Shown in pieces: positions 17,659 to 25,281 of a stretch of DNA of 64,000 nucleotides (position 1 is its first letter; the number at the start of each line of letters is the position of its first letter). The position numbers and the translations under genes are program-made. The DNA is from Aliidongia dinghuensis. GTDB taxonomy: Bacteria > Pseudomonadota > Alphaproteobacteria > ATCC43930 > CGMCC-115725. The notes under the pieces are model-generated. The model worked only from the letters and a program-made list of their open reading frames with translations. It was not told the DNA's origin and ran no database searches. Location: contig NZ_BMJQ01000011.1 in NCBI RefSeq assembly GCF_014643535.1, positions 225,175 through 289,174 of the forward strand, given 5' to 3'.

Positions 17659-18405
17659 ATGTTTCTTGAACATCTGCGCGACGACATTCGAGCCGTGATG
17701 GTGCGTGATCCCGCGGCCCGTTCCTTCTGGGAAGTGGCGCTGTGCTATCCCGGCATCCAGGCCGTGACCGCCCATCGGGTGGCCAACTGGCTGTGGCGGC
17801 ATGACCGCAAGCTGCTGGCGCGGTGGCTGAGCCAGATCGCGCGCACGCTGACCGGCATCGAGATCCATCCCTCGGCAAAGATCGGCCGCCGGCTGTTCAT
17901 CGATCATGGCATGGGCGTTGTGATCGGCGCCACGGCCGAGGTCGGCGACGACGTGACCCTCTATCAGGGCGTCACGCTCGGCGGCACCAAGCTCCACAAG
18001 GGCAAGCGCCATCCGACGCTCGGCGACAATGTCATCGTCGGCTCGGGTGCCCAGGTGCTGGGCGGCTTCACCGTCGGCGACGGCGCCCGGATCGGCGCCA
18101 ATGCGGTCGTGGTGGCGCCGGTCGAGGCGCATACCACGGTGGTCGGCATTCCGGCGAAGCCGGTGTCGCGCGGCGCCGGCCGCGACATTCATTGCGACGA
18201 CAGTTTCGTGCCCTACGGCACGCCGTGCGAAGACCTGCCCGATCCGGTCGCCCGCGCGCTCAAGGGCTTGCTCGACGAGGTCGCGACGCTCCGTGCCCGC
18301 GTCAACCAGCTCGAGGCGCGTGAGGCGCGCGTGGCCTTCAAGGAGCCGGCACCGGAACTGGCCGAACCCGAACTGGCCGAAACGGCGCCGCGCCGTCGCA
18401 ATTGA
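17659..18405 (+). CDS. cysE: Serine O-acetyltransferase
   Basis: CysE makes O-acetylserine from serine and acetyl-CoA, the first committed step of cysteine synthesis. From the ATG at 17659 the product is 248 residues. An N-terminal helical part (MFLEHLRDDIRAVMVRDPAA) is followed by a left-handed beta-helix with hexapeptide repeats from about residue 65. The catalytic His region is FIDHGMGVVIGATAEVGD and the acetyl-CoA loop is GGTKLHKGKRHPTLGDNV. The C-terminal 60 residues form a charged, probably coiled extension (LLDEVATLRARVNQLEAREAR). In-frame starts at 17575 and 17632 would add poorly conserved residues. It heads an operon with two cysteine desulfurases and Fe-S genes, tying cysteine supply to sulfur mobilisation. 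Confidence 0.93.
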   Translation: MFLEHLRDDIRAVMVRDPAARSFWEVALCYPGIQAVTAHRVANWLWRHDRKLLARWLSQIARTLTGIEIHPSAKIGRRLFIDHGMGVVIGATAEVGDDVTLYQGVTLGGTKLHKGKRHPTLGDNVIVGSGAQVLGGFTVGDGARIGANAVVVAPVEAHTTVVGIPAKPVSRGAGRDIHCDDSFVPYGTPCEDLPDPVARALKGLLDEVATLRARVNQLEAREARVAFKEPAPELAEPELAETAPRRRN

Positions 18406-18422
18406 TGGTGCAACTTCGTTAT

Positions 18423-18533
18423 CGTCATTCCCGCGCAGGCGGGAATCCAGCAAGAGCCGCGTCCGCGGCGACGAGACTCATATCCGCGCTGCCGCGCGTA
18501 AAGGGCTGGATCCCCGCCTTCGCGGGGATGACG
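18423..18533. repeat. Dispersed inverted-repeat element (111 bp) between cysE and the first desulfurase
   Basis: The element begins CGTCATTCCCGC and ends GCGGGGATGACG, each end being itself a short hairpin (CCCGCGCAGGCGGG; CCCCGCCTTCGCGGGG) followed or preceded by AATCCAG / CTGGAT. The two ends are inverted copies. This 'GTCATTCCCGCG...GCGGGGATGAC' pattern is a common dispersed intergenic repeat in proteobacteria. Inserted in an operon it may form stem-loops that process or partly terminate the transcript. Confidence 0.75.
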
Positions 18534-18561
18534 GCGTTGGCGTGAGCAAGGTTCAGCTGCC

Positions 18562-19689
18562 ATGCCCACCCCCTTCGTCTTCCTCGATCACAACGCCACG
18601 ACGCCGCTTCGGCCGGCCGTGATTGCGGCCATGGTCGAGGTCATGGGCGAGGCCGGCAATCCGTCGTCGGTCCATGCCCAGGGCCGCGCCGCGCGCCGCC
18701 GGGTCGAGACTGCGCGCCGGCAGGTGGCGGCCGCGATCGGCCTGCCCGCGGGCGGCGAGATCGTCTTCACTTCGGGCGGGACCGAGGCCAATCACCTGGC
18801 GCTGCGCGGCCTCAAGGCCGCAGGCCCGGTGCTGCGTTCGGCGATCGAGCATGATTCCGTGCGCGCCGCCGTGCCGGACGCGGCCCTGATCCCGGTCACG
18901 GCGGACGGCGTCGTCGATCTCCAGGCGCTCAAACGGCTGCTGGCCGATGGTGCGGCACTTGTGTCGGTCATGGCCGCCAACAACGAGACCGGCGTGCTGC
19001 AGCCGATCGCCGAGGTGGTACGGCTCGCCCATGCTGCGGGCGCGCTCGTCCACTGCGACGCGATCCAGATCATGGGCAAGGCGCCGTTCGACATGGCGGC
19101 GCTGGGCGTCGATCTTGCGACGGTCTCCGCTCACAAGTTCGGCGGGCCGCAGGGTGTCGCGGCACTGGCCATCGCGCCGAAGGTGCCGCTCGCCGCCCTC
19201 CAGACCGGTGGTGGTCAGGAGAAGGGCTATCGCGCCGGCACCGAGAATGTCGCCGGCATCGTGGGCTTCGGTCTTGCGATCGCGGCGGCTATGGCGGAGC
19301 TCGACGCCTACGGCCGACTTGCGGCCCTGCGCGACCGGATCGCGGAGCGGCTCAGCGCGCTCGACCCGGGCGCTGTCGCGTTCGGTGCCGCGGCCCCGCG
19401 TGTCGCCAACACGCTCTCGATCGCCATGCCGGGCGTGAAGGCCGAGACCCAGGTCATGGCGCTCGACCTTGCCGGCATCGGCGTCAGCGCCGGATCCGCC
19501 TGCTCGTCCGGCAAGGTACGGACCAGCCACGTGCTGACCGCCATGGGCGTGGCGCCGGAGCTGGCCGCGACGGCGATCCGCATCAGCCTCGGCCGCGACA
19601 CGACGGCGGATGACGTCGAGCGGCTCATCGAAGCCTGGGCGGCATTGCGCGCCCGGAGTCGCCAGAGAGCAGGGCGGAGTGCAGCATGA
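18562..19689 (+). CDS. Cysteine desulfurase, NifS-like (first of a tandem pair)
   Basis: A 375-residue PLP enzyme that removes sulfur from cysteine as an enzyme-bound persulfide. PLP-site elements are FTSGGTEANHLALRG (69-83), the Asp of VHCDAIQ (163-169) and the Schiff-base Lys192 in SAHKFGG. The catalytic Cys is C314 in SAGSACSSGKV. Compared with the second enzyme it has a shorter, slightly different active-site loop (ACSSGK against ACTSAE), closer to NifS-like proteins. The last codons overlap the next gene by 4 nt (ATGA), so the two are coupled. Two adjacent desulfurases may form a heterodimer or serve separate acceptors; this is inference. Confidence 0.93.
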   Translation: MPTPFVFLDHNATTPLRPAVIAAMVEVMGEAGNPSSVHAQGRAARRRVETARRQVAAAIGLPAGGEIVFTSGGTEANHLALRGLKAAGPVLRSAIEHDSVRAAVPDAALIPVTADGVVDLQALKRLLADGAALVSVMAANNETGVLQPIAEVVRLAHAAGALVHCDAIQIMGKAPFDMAALGVDLATVSAHKFGGPQGVAALAIAPKVPLAALQTGGGQEKGYRAGTENVAGIVGFGLAIAAAMAELDAYGRLAALRDRIAERLSALDPGAVAFGAAAPRVANTLSIAMPGVKAETQVMALDLAGIGVSAGSACSSGKVRTSHVLTAMGVAPELAATAIRISLGRDTTADDVERLIEAWAALRARSRQRAGRSAA

Positions 19690-20906
19690 CCAACGGGGCG
19701 CGCGTGCCTGAAGACGCGATCTATCTCGACTATCAATCGACCACGCCGACCGATCCGCGCGTGGTCGAGGCGATGATGCCCTATCTGGTGCAGCGCTTCG
19801 GCAATCCGCATTCCGGGACCCACGCGTTCGGCCATGAGGCGGCGGATGCGGTCGAGCGGGCGCGCGAGCAGGTGGCGGCTCTGATCGGCGCCGAGGCGCG
19901 CGAGATCGTCTTCACCTCGGGCGCCACAGAATCGAACAATCTCGCGATCAAGGGCGCCGCCCGGTTCCTGAAGGACCGCCGGCCCAAGCTGGTGACGGTC
20001 GCGACCGAGCATAAATGCGTGCTGGAGAGCGCACGCTCGCTCGCAGCCGAGGGCGTCGAGGTGACGGTGCTGCCGGTCGAGCGCGATGGGCGGCTCGATC
20101 TCGACCGGCTTTCGGCCGCGGTCGACGATCGCACGGCACTCGTCTCGGTCATGGCGGTCAACAACGAGATCGGCACGATCCAGGACCTGGCTGCGATCGG
20201 CCGGATCACGCGCGCGGCCGGCGCCTTGCTCCATACCGACGCGGCCCAGGCATTCGGCAAGGTCCCGCTCGACGTCCAGGCTGAGGCGATCGACCTGATG
20301 TCGATCTCCGGCCACAAGGTCTATGCACCGAAGGGCATCGGCGCGCTCTATGTTCGCCGCCGGCCGCGCGTACGGCTCGAGCCGCTGTTTTCGGGCGGTG
20401 GGCAGGAGCGGGGCCTGCGTTCCGGCACGCTCGCCCCGGCCCAGGTCGTGGCTCTGGGTGCGTCAGCCGAGATCGCCGGTCGGGAGATGGCGGTGGAGTC
20501 CCAGCGGCTCGCCGGGCTCGCGACGCGTTTCCTCGCCCGGCTCGACGGCGTGCCGGGCGGCTTCGTGATCCACGGCGACCGGGTCCATCGCATTCCCGGC
20601 AATCTCAACATCGGCTTTCCGGGCATCGCGGCGCTCGAGCTCATGGCGGCGGTGCCGGAACTGGCGCTCTCGGTCGGCTCCGCCTGCACCTCGGCCGAGG
20701 TCGAGCCGTCCTACGTGCTGAGCGCGCTCGGGCTCGACGCGGCTACCGCCGGCTCGGCGCTGCGGATCGGTTTCGGCCGCTTCACGAGCGCGGCCGAGAT
20801 CGACCGGGCCGCCGACCGGCTCGCGTCGGCGGTGGCAGGGCTGCGCGGCACGGGGTTGCAGGCTGCGCTCGAAACCGCCACATACCAGCAGGAATTAGAG
20901 CGTTAA
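19686..20906 (+). CDS. iscS: Cysteine desulfurase, IscS-like (second of the pair)
   Basis: A 406-residue PLP-dependent desulfurase, nearer to IscS. Visible motifs are FTSGATESNNLAIKG (76-90), HTDAAQAFGK with the PLP-pyridine Asp, Schiff-base Lys211 in SGHKVYAPKG, and catalytic Cys334 in SVGSACTSAEVEPSYVL, the extended IscS-type loop. It should feed persulfide sulfur to the Fe-S proteins and to MnmA encoded downstream. It overlaps the upstream desulfurase by 4 nt. No iscU scaffold gene is found in the cluster, so the acceptor is probably elsewhere, or is the A-type carrier. Confidence 0.93.
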   Translation: MTNGARVPEDAIYLDYQSTTPTDPRVVEAMMPYLVQRFGNPHSGTHAFGHEAADAVERAREQVAALIGAEAREIVFTSGATESNNLAIKGAARFLKDRRPKLVTVATEHKCVLESARSLAAEGVEVTVLPVERDGRLDLDRLSAAVDDRTALVSVMAVNNEIGTIQDLAAIGRITRAAGALLHTDAAQAFGKVPLDVQAEAIDLMSISGHKVYAPKGIGALYVRRRPRVRLEPLFSGGGQERGLRSGTLAPAQVVALGASAEIAGREMAVESQRLAGLATRFLARLDGVPGGFVIHGDRVHRIPGNLNIGFPGIAALELMAAVPELALSVGSACTSAEVEPSYVLSALGLDAATAGSALRIGFGRFTSAAEIDRAADRLASAVAGLRGTGLQAALETATYQQELER

Positions 20907-20973
20907 GCGCTTAGGAAACTGTCCGGGGCAATGATAGCCTCAGGCGGAGTTGGACGACGGGAGCGGTTCGGCG

Positions 20974-21312
20974 ATGGCACGGTTCCAGGCGATGAGCGTC
21001 ACCGACGCGGCGGCGACGCGGGTGCGCGAGCTCTTGTCCCAGCGCGACAAGCCGGCGCTCGGCATTCGGGTCGGCGTGCGCAGCCGCGGCTGCTCGGGCA
21101 TGAGCTACACGATCGAATATGCCGAGGAGAAAGGCCGCTTCGACGAAGTGGTCGAGGACAAGGGCGTCATGATCCTGATCGACCCCAAGGCGACGATGTT
21201 CCTGATCGGCACCGAGATGGACTATGTCGACGACACGCTCCAGTCCGGCTTCACCTTCAAGAACCCCAATGAAAAGGGCCGCTGCGGCTGCGGCGAATCC
21301 TTCCACGTCTGA
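20974..21312 (+). CDS. iscA: A-type iron-sulfur carrier (IscA/SufA/ErpA family)
   Basis: A 112-residue protein (start ATG at 20974, GGGAG upstream) that carries Fe-S clusters or iron to apoproteins. The three cluster-binding cysteines are conserved: C40 in SRGCSGMSY and C104/C106 in GRCGCGESFHV at the C-terminus. The SFHV end and CxCGxSF spacing match the IscA/SufA group. An in-frame start at 20950 would add eight poorly conserved residues. It lies 67 nt downstream of iscS and 30 nt upstream of the Hsp70-like gene. Confidence 0.93.
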   Translation: MARFQAMSVTDAAATRVRELLSQRDKPALGIRVGVRSRGCSGMSYTIEYAEEKGRFDEVVEDKGVMILIDPKATMFLIGTEMDYVDDTLQSGFTFKNPNEKGRCGCGESFHV

Positions 21313-21342
21313 TCCGGCTTCAACCGAGGCCGACGCCGACCC

Positions 21343-22140
21343 ATGCCGACGCTGATCCAGATCGAAGAGCCGAGCCGCAGCCGCGATCCGCTCGAGGACC
21401 GGGGCATCGCGCTCGGGCTCGAGCTGGGGCCAAGCGGCCTGCGGCTCGCAATCGCGGTCGGCGGCAATGTCGAGATCGTGCCGGGTCCTGCGGGCGGCGA
21501 CTTCCTCGCGGGCCAAGTGGGCTATGACGCCGACGGCGATCTGGTCGCCGGTGTCGCCGGCCTCGCCGATGTTTCGCGCATCGACGGCGGCGTGCTCGCC
21601 ATTCCCGATCAGCTCGACGCGCGCGGCAAAATGGCGACGGAACGGCTTGCCGTGCTGATCGCGACGGCCCGGCACAACTTGGCACTCATGGCCAAGCGTC
21701 CGGTGACCCGGGCGGTCGCGACCGTGCCGCTCGGACATGGCCCGGCGGCGCGCGCCGCCATGCTGCAGGCGGTCGAGGCCGGCGGCCTCGAGCTTCTGCG
21801 TCTGGTGGAGGTGCCCGTCGCGGCGGCCCTGGGATTGGGGCTCGAAACGCAGGGCGACCACGACTATCTCTGGATCGCGCGCGGTGTCGCCGGTTTCGAG
21901 GCCGGCGTGATTGCCGTGGCCGGCGGCGCCGTCCGGCTTGCCGACTATGATCTCGCCGACCGGATCGAGGGGCTGGCGGGCTTCGTTGGCCGGCAGGACC
22001 GGATCGCCGGCCTGCTGCTCGATCGCGTGACGGCGGCAGAAGCAGCGAGCCTCACCGCGGCACCCGTGGTCGACGGTTACGTGCCGGAACGGTCGGCGGT
22101 GATCGGTGCCGCCCTGATGGCGGAAGCGCTCGCCGCCTAA
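21343..22140 (+). CDS. Shrunken Hsp70/HscA-like protein (265 aa, no substrate-binding domain)
   Basis: The protein starts IQIEEPSRSRDPLEDRGIAL, close to the HscA N-terminus, and continues with GLELGPSGLRLAIAV (25-39) where Hsp70s have GIDLGTTNSLVA. Residues 125-168 (VATVPLGHGPAARAAMLQAV ... VEVPVAAALGLGLE) match the Hsp70 'VITVPAYF..QR..T..A...AGL.V.R..NEPTAAA..YG' block. Residues 248-263 (PERSAVIGAALMAEAL) match the terminal 'A.GAA..A..L' helix. Total length is under half of HscA: most of lobe IIB and all of the substrate-binding domain are absent, and the phosphate loops have lost the Asp/Thr-Thr residues and most of the GGGTFD motif. It sits exactly where hscA would lie in an isc operon, between iscA and fdx. 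ATPase activity is doubtful; a scaffold or regulatory role is inferred. Confidence 0.72.
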   Translation: MPTLIQIEEPSRSRDPLEDRGIALGLELGPSGLRLAIAVGGNVEIVPGPAGGDFLAGQVGYDADGDLVAGVAGLADVSRIDGGVLAIPDQLDARGKMATERLAVLIATARHNLALMAKRPVTRAVATVPLGHGPAARAAMLQAVEAGGLELLRLVEVPVAAALGLGLETQGDHDYLWIARGVAGFEAGVIAVAGGAVRLADYDLADRIEGLAGFVGRQDRIAGLLLDRVTAAEAASLTAAPVVDGYVPERSAVIGAALMAEALAA

Positions 22141-22285
22141 AGCTTCCGCGGGGCTGTTTGTTGGCGGAGTCTGGCGAGACTTGCAGCGAATCCGCTTTAC
22201 CTCGCGCGGCGGCTGGGAGATATCGACAGCCTCTTGATGACATTCCCGCGACTTTCGGGTTCGCGACCAGGCGAAGAGACGTTTC

Positions 22286-22618
22286 ATGCCGAAGATGGTT
22301 TTCGTTGATACCCAGGGCAACCGCCGCGAAGTTGACGCGCCGACGGGCCTGTCCGTGCTCGAGATCGCGCACAAGCACGGCATCGACCTGGAAGGCGCCT
22401 GCGAGGGCTCGCTCGCCTGCTCGACCTGCCATGTCATCGTCGATTCCAGCTGGTTCGAGGTGCTGAAGGATCCGACCGAGGACGAGGAGGATATGCTCGA
22501 CCTGGCGTTCGGCCTCACCAAGACCTCGCGGCTCGGCTGCCAGATCGTCATGAGCGAGGAGCTCGACGGTCTGGTCGTGTCGCTGCCGCCGGGGTCGCGC
22601 AACCTTCTGAACAAGTAG
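22286..22618 (+). CDS. fdx: ISC-type [2Fe-2S] ferredoxin
   Basis: A 110-residue plant/adrenodoxin-type ferredoxin that donates electrons during Fe-S cluster assembly. Cluster ligands are C39, C45 and C48 in GACEGSLACSTCHV, and C85 in SRLGCQIV. The acidic helix DPTEDEEDMLDLAFG is the docking surface typical of ISC ferredoxins. The C-terminal sequence LPPGSRNLLNK is also characteristic. It follows the Hsp70-like gene after 145 nt and precedes mnmA by 20 nt. Confidence 0.96.
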   Translation: MPKMVFVDTQGNRREVDAPTGLSVLEIAHKHGIDLEGACEGSLACSTCHVIVDSSWFEVLKDPTEDEEDMLDLAFGLTKTSRLGCQIVMSEELDGLVVSLPPGSRNLLNK

Positions 22619-22638
22619 GGCCTGGGGGCGCCCGCGCC

Positions 22639-23796
22639 ATGGCCACGCCGCTCGACAGCAGCCTGAGCCGCACCGTCGCTGGCCGCATCGTCGTCGGCAT
22701 GTCCGGCGGCGTCGACAGCGCGGTGACCGCGGCCGTGCTGGCGGAGCAGGGGCACGACGTCATCGGCGTGACGCTGCAGCTCTACGACCACGGCATGACG
22801 GTCGGCAAGAAGGGCGCCTGCTGTGCCGGCCAGGACATCTACGATGCCGCGCGCGTCGCCGAGCAGCTCGGCATCCCGCACTATGTGCTGGATTATGAAT
22901 CGCGCTTCCGCCAGTCGGTGATCGACGATTTCGCCGACACGTACATGGCCGGCGAGACGCCGATCCCCTGCGTGCGCTGCAACCAGACGGTCAAGTTCAC
23001 CGACCTGATGCGGGTGGCGCAGGACCTGGGCGCCGACGCGCTCGCGACCGGCCATTACGTCCGCCGGATCGGGGGGCCGAACGGGGCAGAGCTGCATCGC
23101 GGCAGCGATCCCTCGCGCGACCAGAGCTATTTTCTGTTTGCGACGACGCGGGAGCAGCTCGAATTCCTGCGCTTTCCCCTGGGTCTGCAGACCAAGACCG
23201 AGACGCGCGCCATCGCCGAGCGCCTGGGCCTCGCCGTCGCCGACAAGCCCGATAGCCAGGACATCTGCTTCGTGCCCGAAGGCTCGTACGCGAGCCTGGT
23301 GGCGAAGCTTCGGCCGGGCGCCTTGACGCCGGGCGAGATCGTCGATCTCGCTGGCAATGTGCTGGGCCGGCACGACGGTATTATCAATTTCACGGTCGGT
23401 CAGCGCCGCGGCCTCGCCCTCGGCGGCCATGCCGACCGGCTGTTCGTGATCCGGCTCGAGCCCGACCGGGCGCGCGTGGTCGTGGGCCCGCGCGAGGCGC
23501 TTGCCACCAGCCTCGTGCACCTGGGCGAGATGAACTGGCTCGATGCCGCAGCCGAGACGGCCGAGGGCCGGCCGGTGCTGGTCAAGTTGCGCTCGGCCCA
23601 GCCGCCAGTGCCGGCGCGGCTGACGGCGACCGGCCCGGACACGGCGGAGCTGGTGCTGGAGGCGGCAGCGCCGACCGGCGTGGCGCCGGGTCAGGCCGGC
23701 GTCATCTATGACGGCGACCGGGTTTTGGGCGGCGGCTGGATCAAGCGCAACCGCTCTGCAGCGGATGCGCAGCTCGTCGCTATCGAGCATGCTTGA
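22639..23796 (+). CDS. mnmA: tRNA-specific 2-thiouridylase
   Basis: MnmA adds sulfur to U34 of tRNA-Glu, -Gln and -Lys, using persulfide relayed from a desulfurase. The 385-residue protein has the PP-loop SGGVDSAV (22-29), the nucleophile Cys114 in CVRCNQTVKF and the second active-site Cys210 in SQDICFVPEG. The C-terminal beta-barrel follows the family pattern, including GQRRGLALGG. Its position at the end of the cysteine/desulfurase/ferredoxin operon puts the sulfur donor and acceptor in one transcript. Confidence 0.96.
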   Translation: MATPLDSSLSRTVAGRIVVGMSGGVDSAVTAAVLAEQGHDVIGVTLQLYDHGMTVGKKGACCAGQDIYDAARVAEQLGIPHYVLDYESRFRQSVIDDFADTYMAGETPIPCVRCNQTVKFTDLMRVAQDLGADALATGHYVRRIGGPNGAELHRGSDPSRDQSYFLFATTREQLEFLRFPLGLQTKTETRAIAERLGLAVADKPDSQDICFVPEGSYASLVAKLRPGALTPGEIVDLAGNVLGRHDGIINFTVGQRRGLALGGHADRLFVIRLEPDRARVVVGPREALATSLVHLGEMNWLDAAAETAEGRPVLVKLRSAQPPVPARLTATGPDTAELVLEAAAPTGVAPGQAGVIYDGDRVLGGGWIKRNRSAADAQLVAIEHA

Positions 23797-23835
23797 CAGA
23801 CGGCCGGCATTTTCCGATAACGCGGCCTCTCCTGT

Positions 23836-23912
23836 GGCGGGATAGCTCAGTTGGTCAGAGCAGGGGAATCATAATCCCAAGGTCGCTGGTTCAAATCCAG
23901 TTCCCGCTACCA
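23836..23912 (+). tRNA. tRNA-Met (CAT), elongator type
   Basis: A 77-nt cloverleaf. The acceptor stem is GGCGGGA / TCCCGCT with encoded CCA at 23910-23912; the D arm is GCTC...GAGC; the anticodon loop ATCATAA gives anticodon CAT; the T arm is GCTGG-TTCAAAT-CCAGT. The GGCGGG...CCGCTACCA ends match elongator tRNA-Met of alphaproteobacteria. A tRNA-Ile2 (CAT with modified C34) cannot be excluded by eye but usually has a different acceptor stem. It is followed by an intrinsic terminator. Confidence 0.95.
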
Positions 23913-23939
23913 AATTTATCAAGCACTTAGCTTAGAATC

Positions 23940-23968
23940 AGGGCCGCGAAAGCGGCCCTTTTTCTTTT
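23940..23968 (+). terminator. Rho-independent terminator after tRNA-Met
   Basis: Stem AGGGCCGC / GCGGCCCT with a GAAA tetraloop, followed by TTTTTCTTTT. It lies 27 nt after the tRNA CCA end. Confidence 0.93.
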
Positions 23969-24259
23969 CGGGGCAACGCCTGGGGCAACAAATTGCCAAT
24001 TTGGGTTGCCCGTTGCCCCGCCTGAAAATCACGACCGCCCCCGGGCAGGGGCCCCGTTGCCGGGGACCGCTGGGCCGAAATCAAGCCGCGCGGCTATACC
24101 CACGCGCGCGATCGCGCGCCGCTGCCGTCGCCACCGGGCCGAGTGTCGTGGACGGGTCAAACGGATTAGCTGACCCAGCGCCAGGAGAGCCCGTCCTGAT
24201 CGGTTGTCCGTTCAGTGCCGGTTCAAACCAGATCCGAAGTAGTCGACACCCGCAGACGC
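23969..24259. other. Gene-free stretch with GGGCAAC inverted/direct repeats
   Basis: No convincing gene lies between the tRNA terminator and the 3-hydroxyacyl-CoA dehydrogenase-like gene. The first 60 nt hold GGGGCAAC twice in direct orientation and GTTGCCC twice inverted, giving a possible hairpin GGGCAACAAATT / AATTTGGGTTGCCC. tRNA 3' flanks of this kind are frequent integration sites, but no integrase gene or duplicated tRNA end is visible. Confidence 0.5.
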
Positions 24260-25195
24260 TCAGCCCTTCTTCTTTCGCAGCTCGAGCAGCCCGAGCAGGA
24301 TCTCGTCGCGGTAGGCCTCCAACTCGGGGAGCGAACGATTTTTGACCTCCTCGTGGACGCCCTCGATGATCTTTGCTCGGACCTCGGGCGTGATCTCTGG
24401 CGTGCCGAGCACCTTCCACCATGCGGTCAGCGGACCGGTGAACTGATCGAAAAAGTGCTCGATGCCGCCGGCGCCGCCGCCCAGGTGGTAGAGCAGGGCC
24501 GGCCCCATGATGCCCCAGCGAAGCCCTGGCCCCCAGGACACGGCGGCATCGACGTCGCCGACGCTGACGACGCCTTCGGAAACGAGATGGACGACCTCTC
24601 GGAACAGCGCCGCCGCCAGTCGATTGGCGACGTGTCCCGGCACTTCCTTCCGCACGTGGATCGCCCGCTTGCCCAGGCCCGTGTAGAACGCCATCGCCCG
24701 TTCGATGGTTTCCGCCGAGGTCTTCGATCCGCCGACGATCTCGACCAGCGGCACGAGATGCGGTGGGTTGAACGGATGGCCGATGACGCACCGCTCCGGG
24801 TGATGCTCGCAGGCGGATTGGATGTCACTCATCGTCAGCCCCGAGGAACTCGAGGCGATGATGACGTCCGGCGCCAGCACCTGGTCCAGGTGGCGGTAGA
24901 GGTCCTGCTTGAAGGCGATCCGTTCCGGCCCATTTTCCTGGACCAGGTCGGCGTCGGCGAGAGCCACGTCCAGCTCGGTCGTGAAGGACAGGCGATCTTG
25001 CGATGCGCCTGGCGCCAGTCCGAGCCGGGTGAGCGCCGGCCACGCGGCCGCGATGAAAGCCTTGAGCGATGCCTCGGCGGCCGGCGCGACATCTGTCGCC
25101 ACGACGTCCAAGCCTTTCGCCAGAAACAAGGCCGCCCAGCTCGCGCCGATCACGCCCGAGCCGATGATTGCGACTTTGTTGATTGCTCTCGCCAT
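24260..25195 (-). CDS. 3-Hydroxyacyl-CoA / carnitine-type dehydrogenase (NAD-dependent)
   Basis: A 311-residue soluble dehydrogenase of the 3-hydroxyacyl-CoA dehydrogenase superfamily, close to L-carnitine dehydrogenase and lambda-crystallin. The NAD loop is GSGVIGASWAALFLAKG (12-28). The catalytic His is in GHPFNPPHLVPLVE (139-152), and the Asn helix is EVPGHVANRLAAALFRE. It lacks the second C-terminal repeat of full 3-hydroxybutyryl-CoA dehydrogenases and ends in a variable helix (LLELRKKKG), as carnitine-dehydrogenase types do. It is the last gene of a minus-strand CoA operon, so it probably oxidises a beta-hydroxy acid or its CoA ester made there. Substrate unproven. Confidence 0.85.
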   Translation of the reverse strand: MARAINKVAIIGSGVIGASWAALFLAKGLDVVATDVAPAAEASLKAFIAAAWPALTRLGLAPGASQDRLSFTTELDVALADADLVQENGPERIAFKQDLYRHLDQVLAPDVIIASSSSGLTMSDIQSACEHHPERCVIGHPFNPPHLVPLVEIVGGSKTSAETIERAMAFYTGLGKRAIHVRKEVPGHVANRLAAALFREVVHLVSEGVVSVGDVDAAVSWGPGLRWGIMGPALLYHLGGGAGGIEHFFDQFTGPLTAWWKVLGTPEITPEVRAKIIEGVHEEVKNRSLPELEAYRDEILLGLLELRKKKG

Positions 25196-25235
25196 AACGC
25201 TGTCTCCTAAGCTCTAAATCGAAGAAATGCCGTGA

Positions 25236-25270
25236 GCCGATCCCGCGTGGACCTTCCCGCGCGGATCGGC
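25236..25270. other. Intercistronic hairpin
   Basis: GCCGATCC (25236-25243) pairs with GGATCGGC (25263-25270), with further imperfect CG pairs inside. It lies between the CoA-transferase stop and the dehydrogenase start and could reduce or protect the distal message. Confidence 0.4.
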
Positions 25271-25281
25271 AGCCGGCGGGT

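Noticed and set aside
20911..23790. 959-codon minus-strand open frame across iscA-Hsp70-fdx-mnmA
   Set aside because: It is antisense to four well-supported genes and has shadow-like composition; an open antisense frame is expected at this third-position GC.
23836..23912. Reading the CAT-anticodon tRNA as initiator tRNA-fMet
   Set aside because: The initiator usually has an unpaired 1-72 position with C1 and three GC pairs in the anticodon stem (GGG/CCC) in a CGCGGGG-type acceptor; the GGCGGGA acceptor here fits the elongator.
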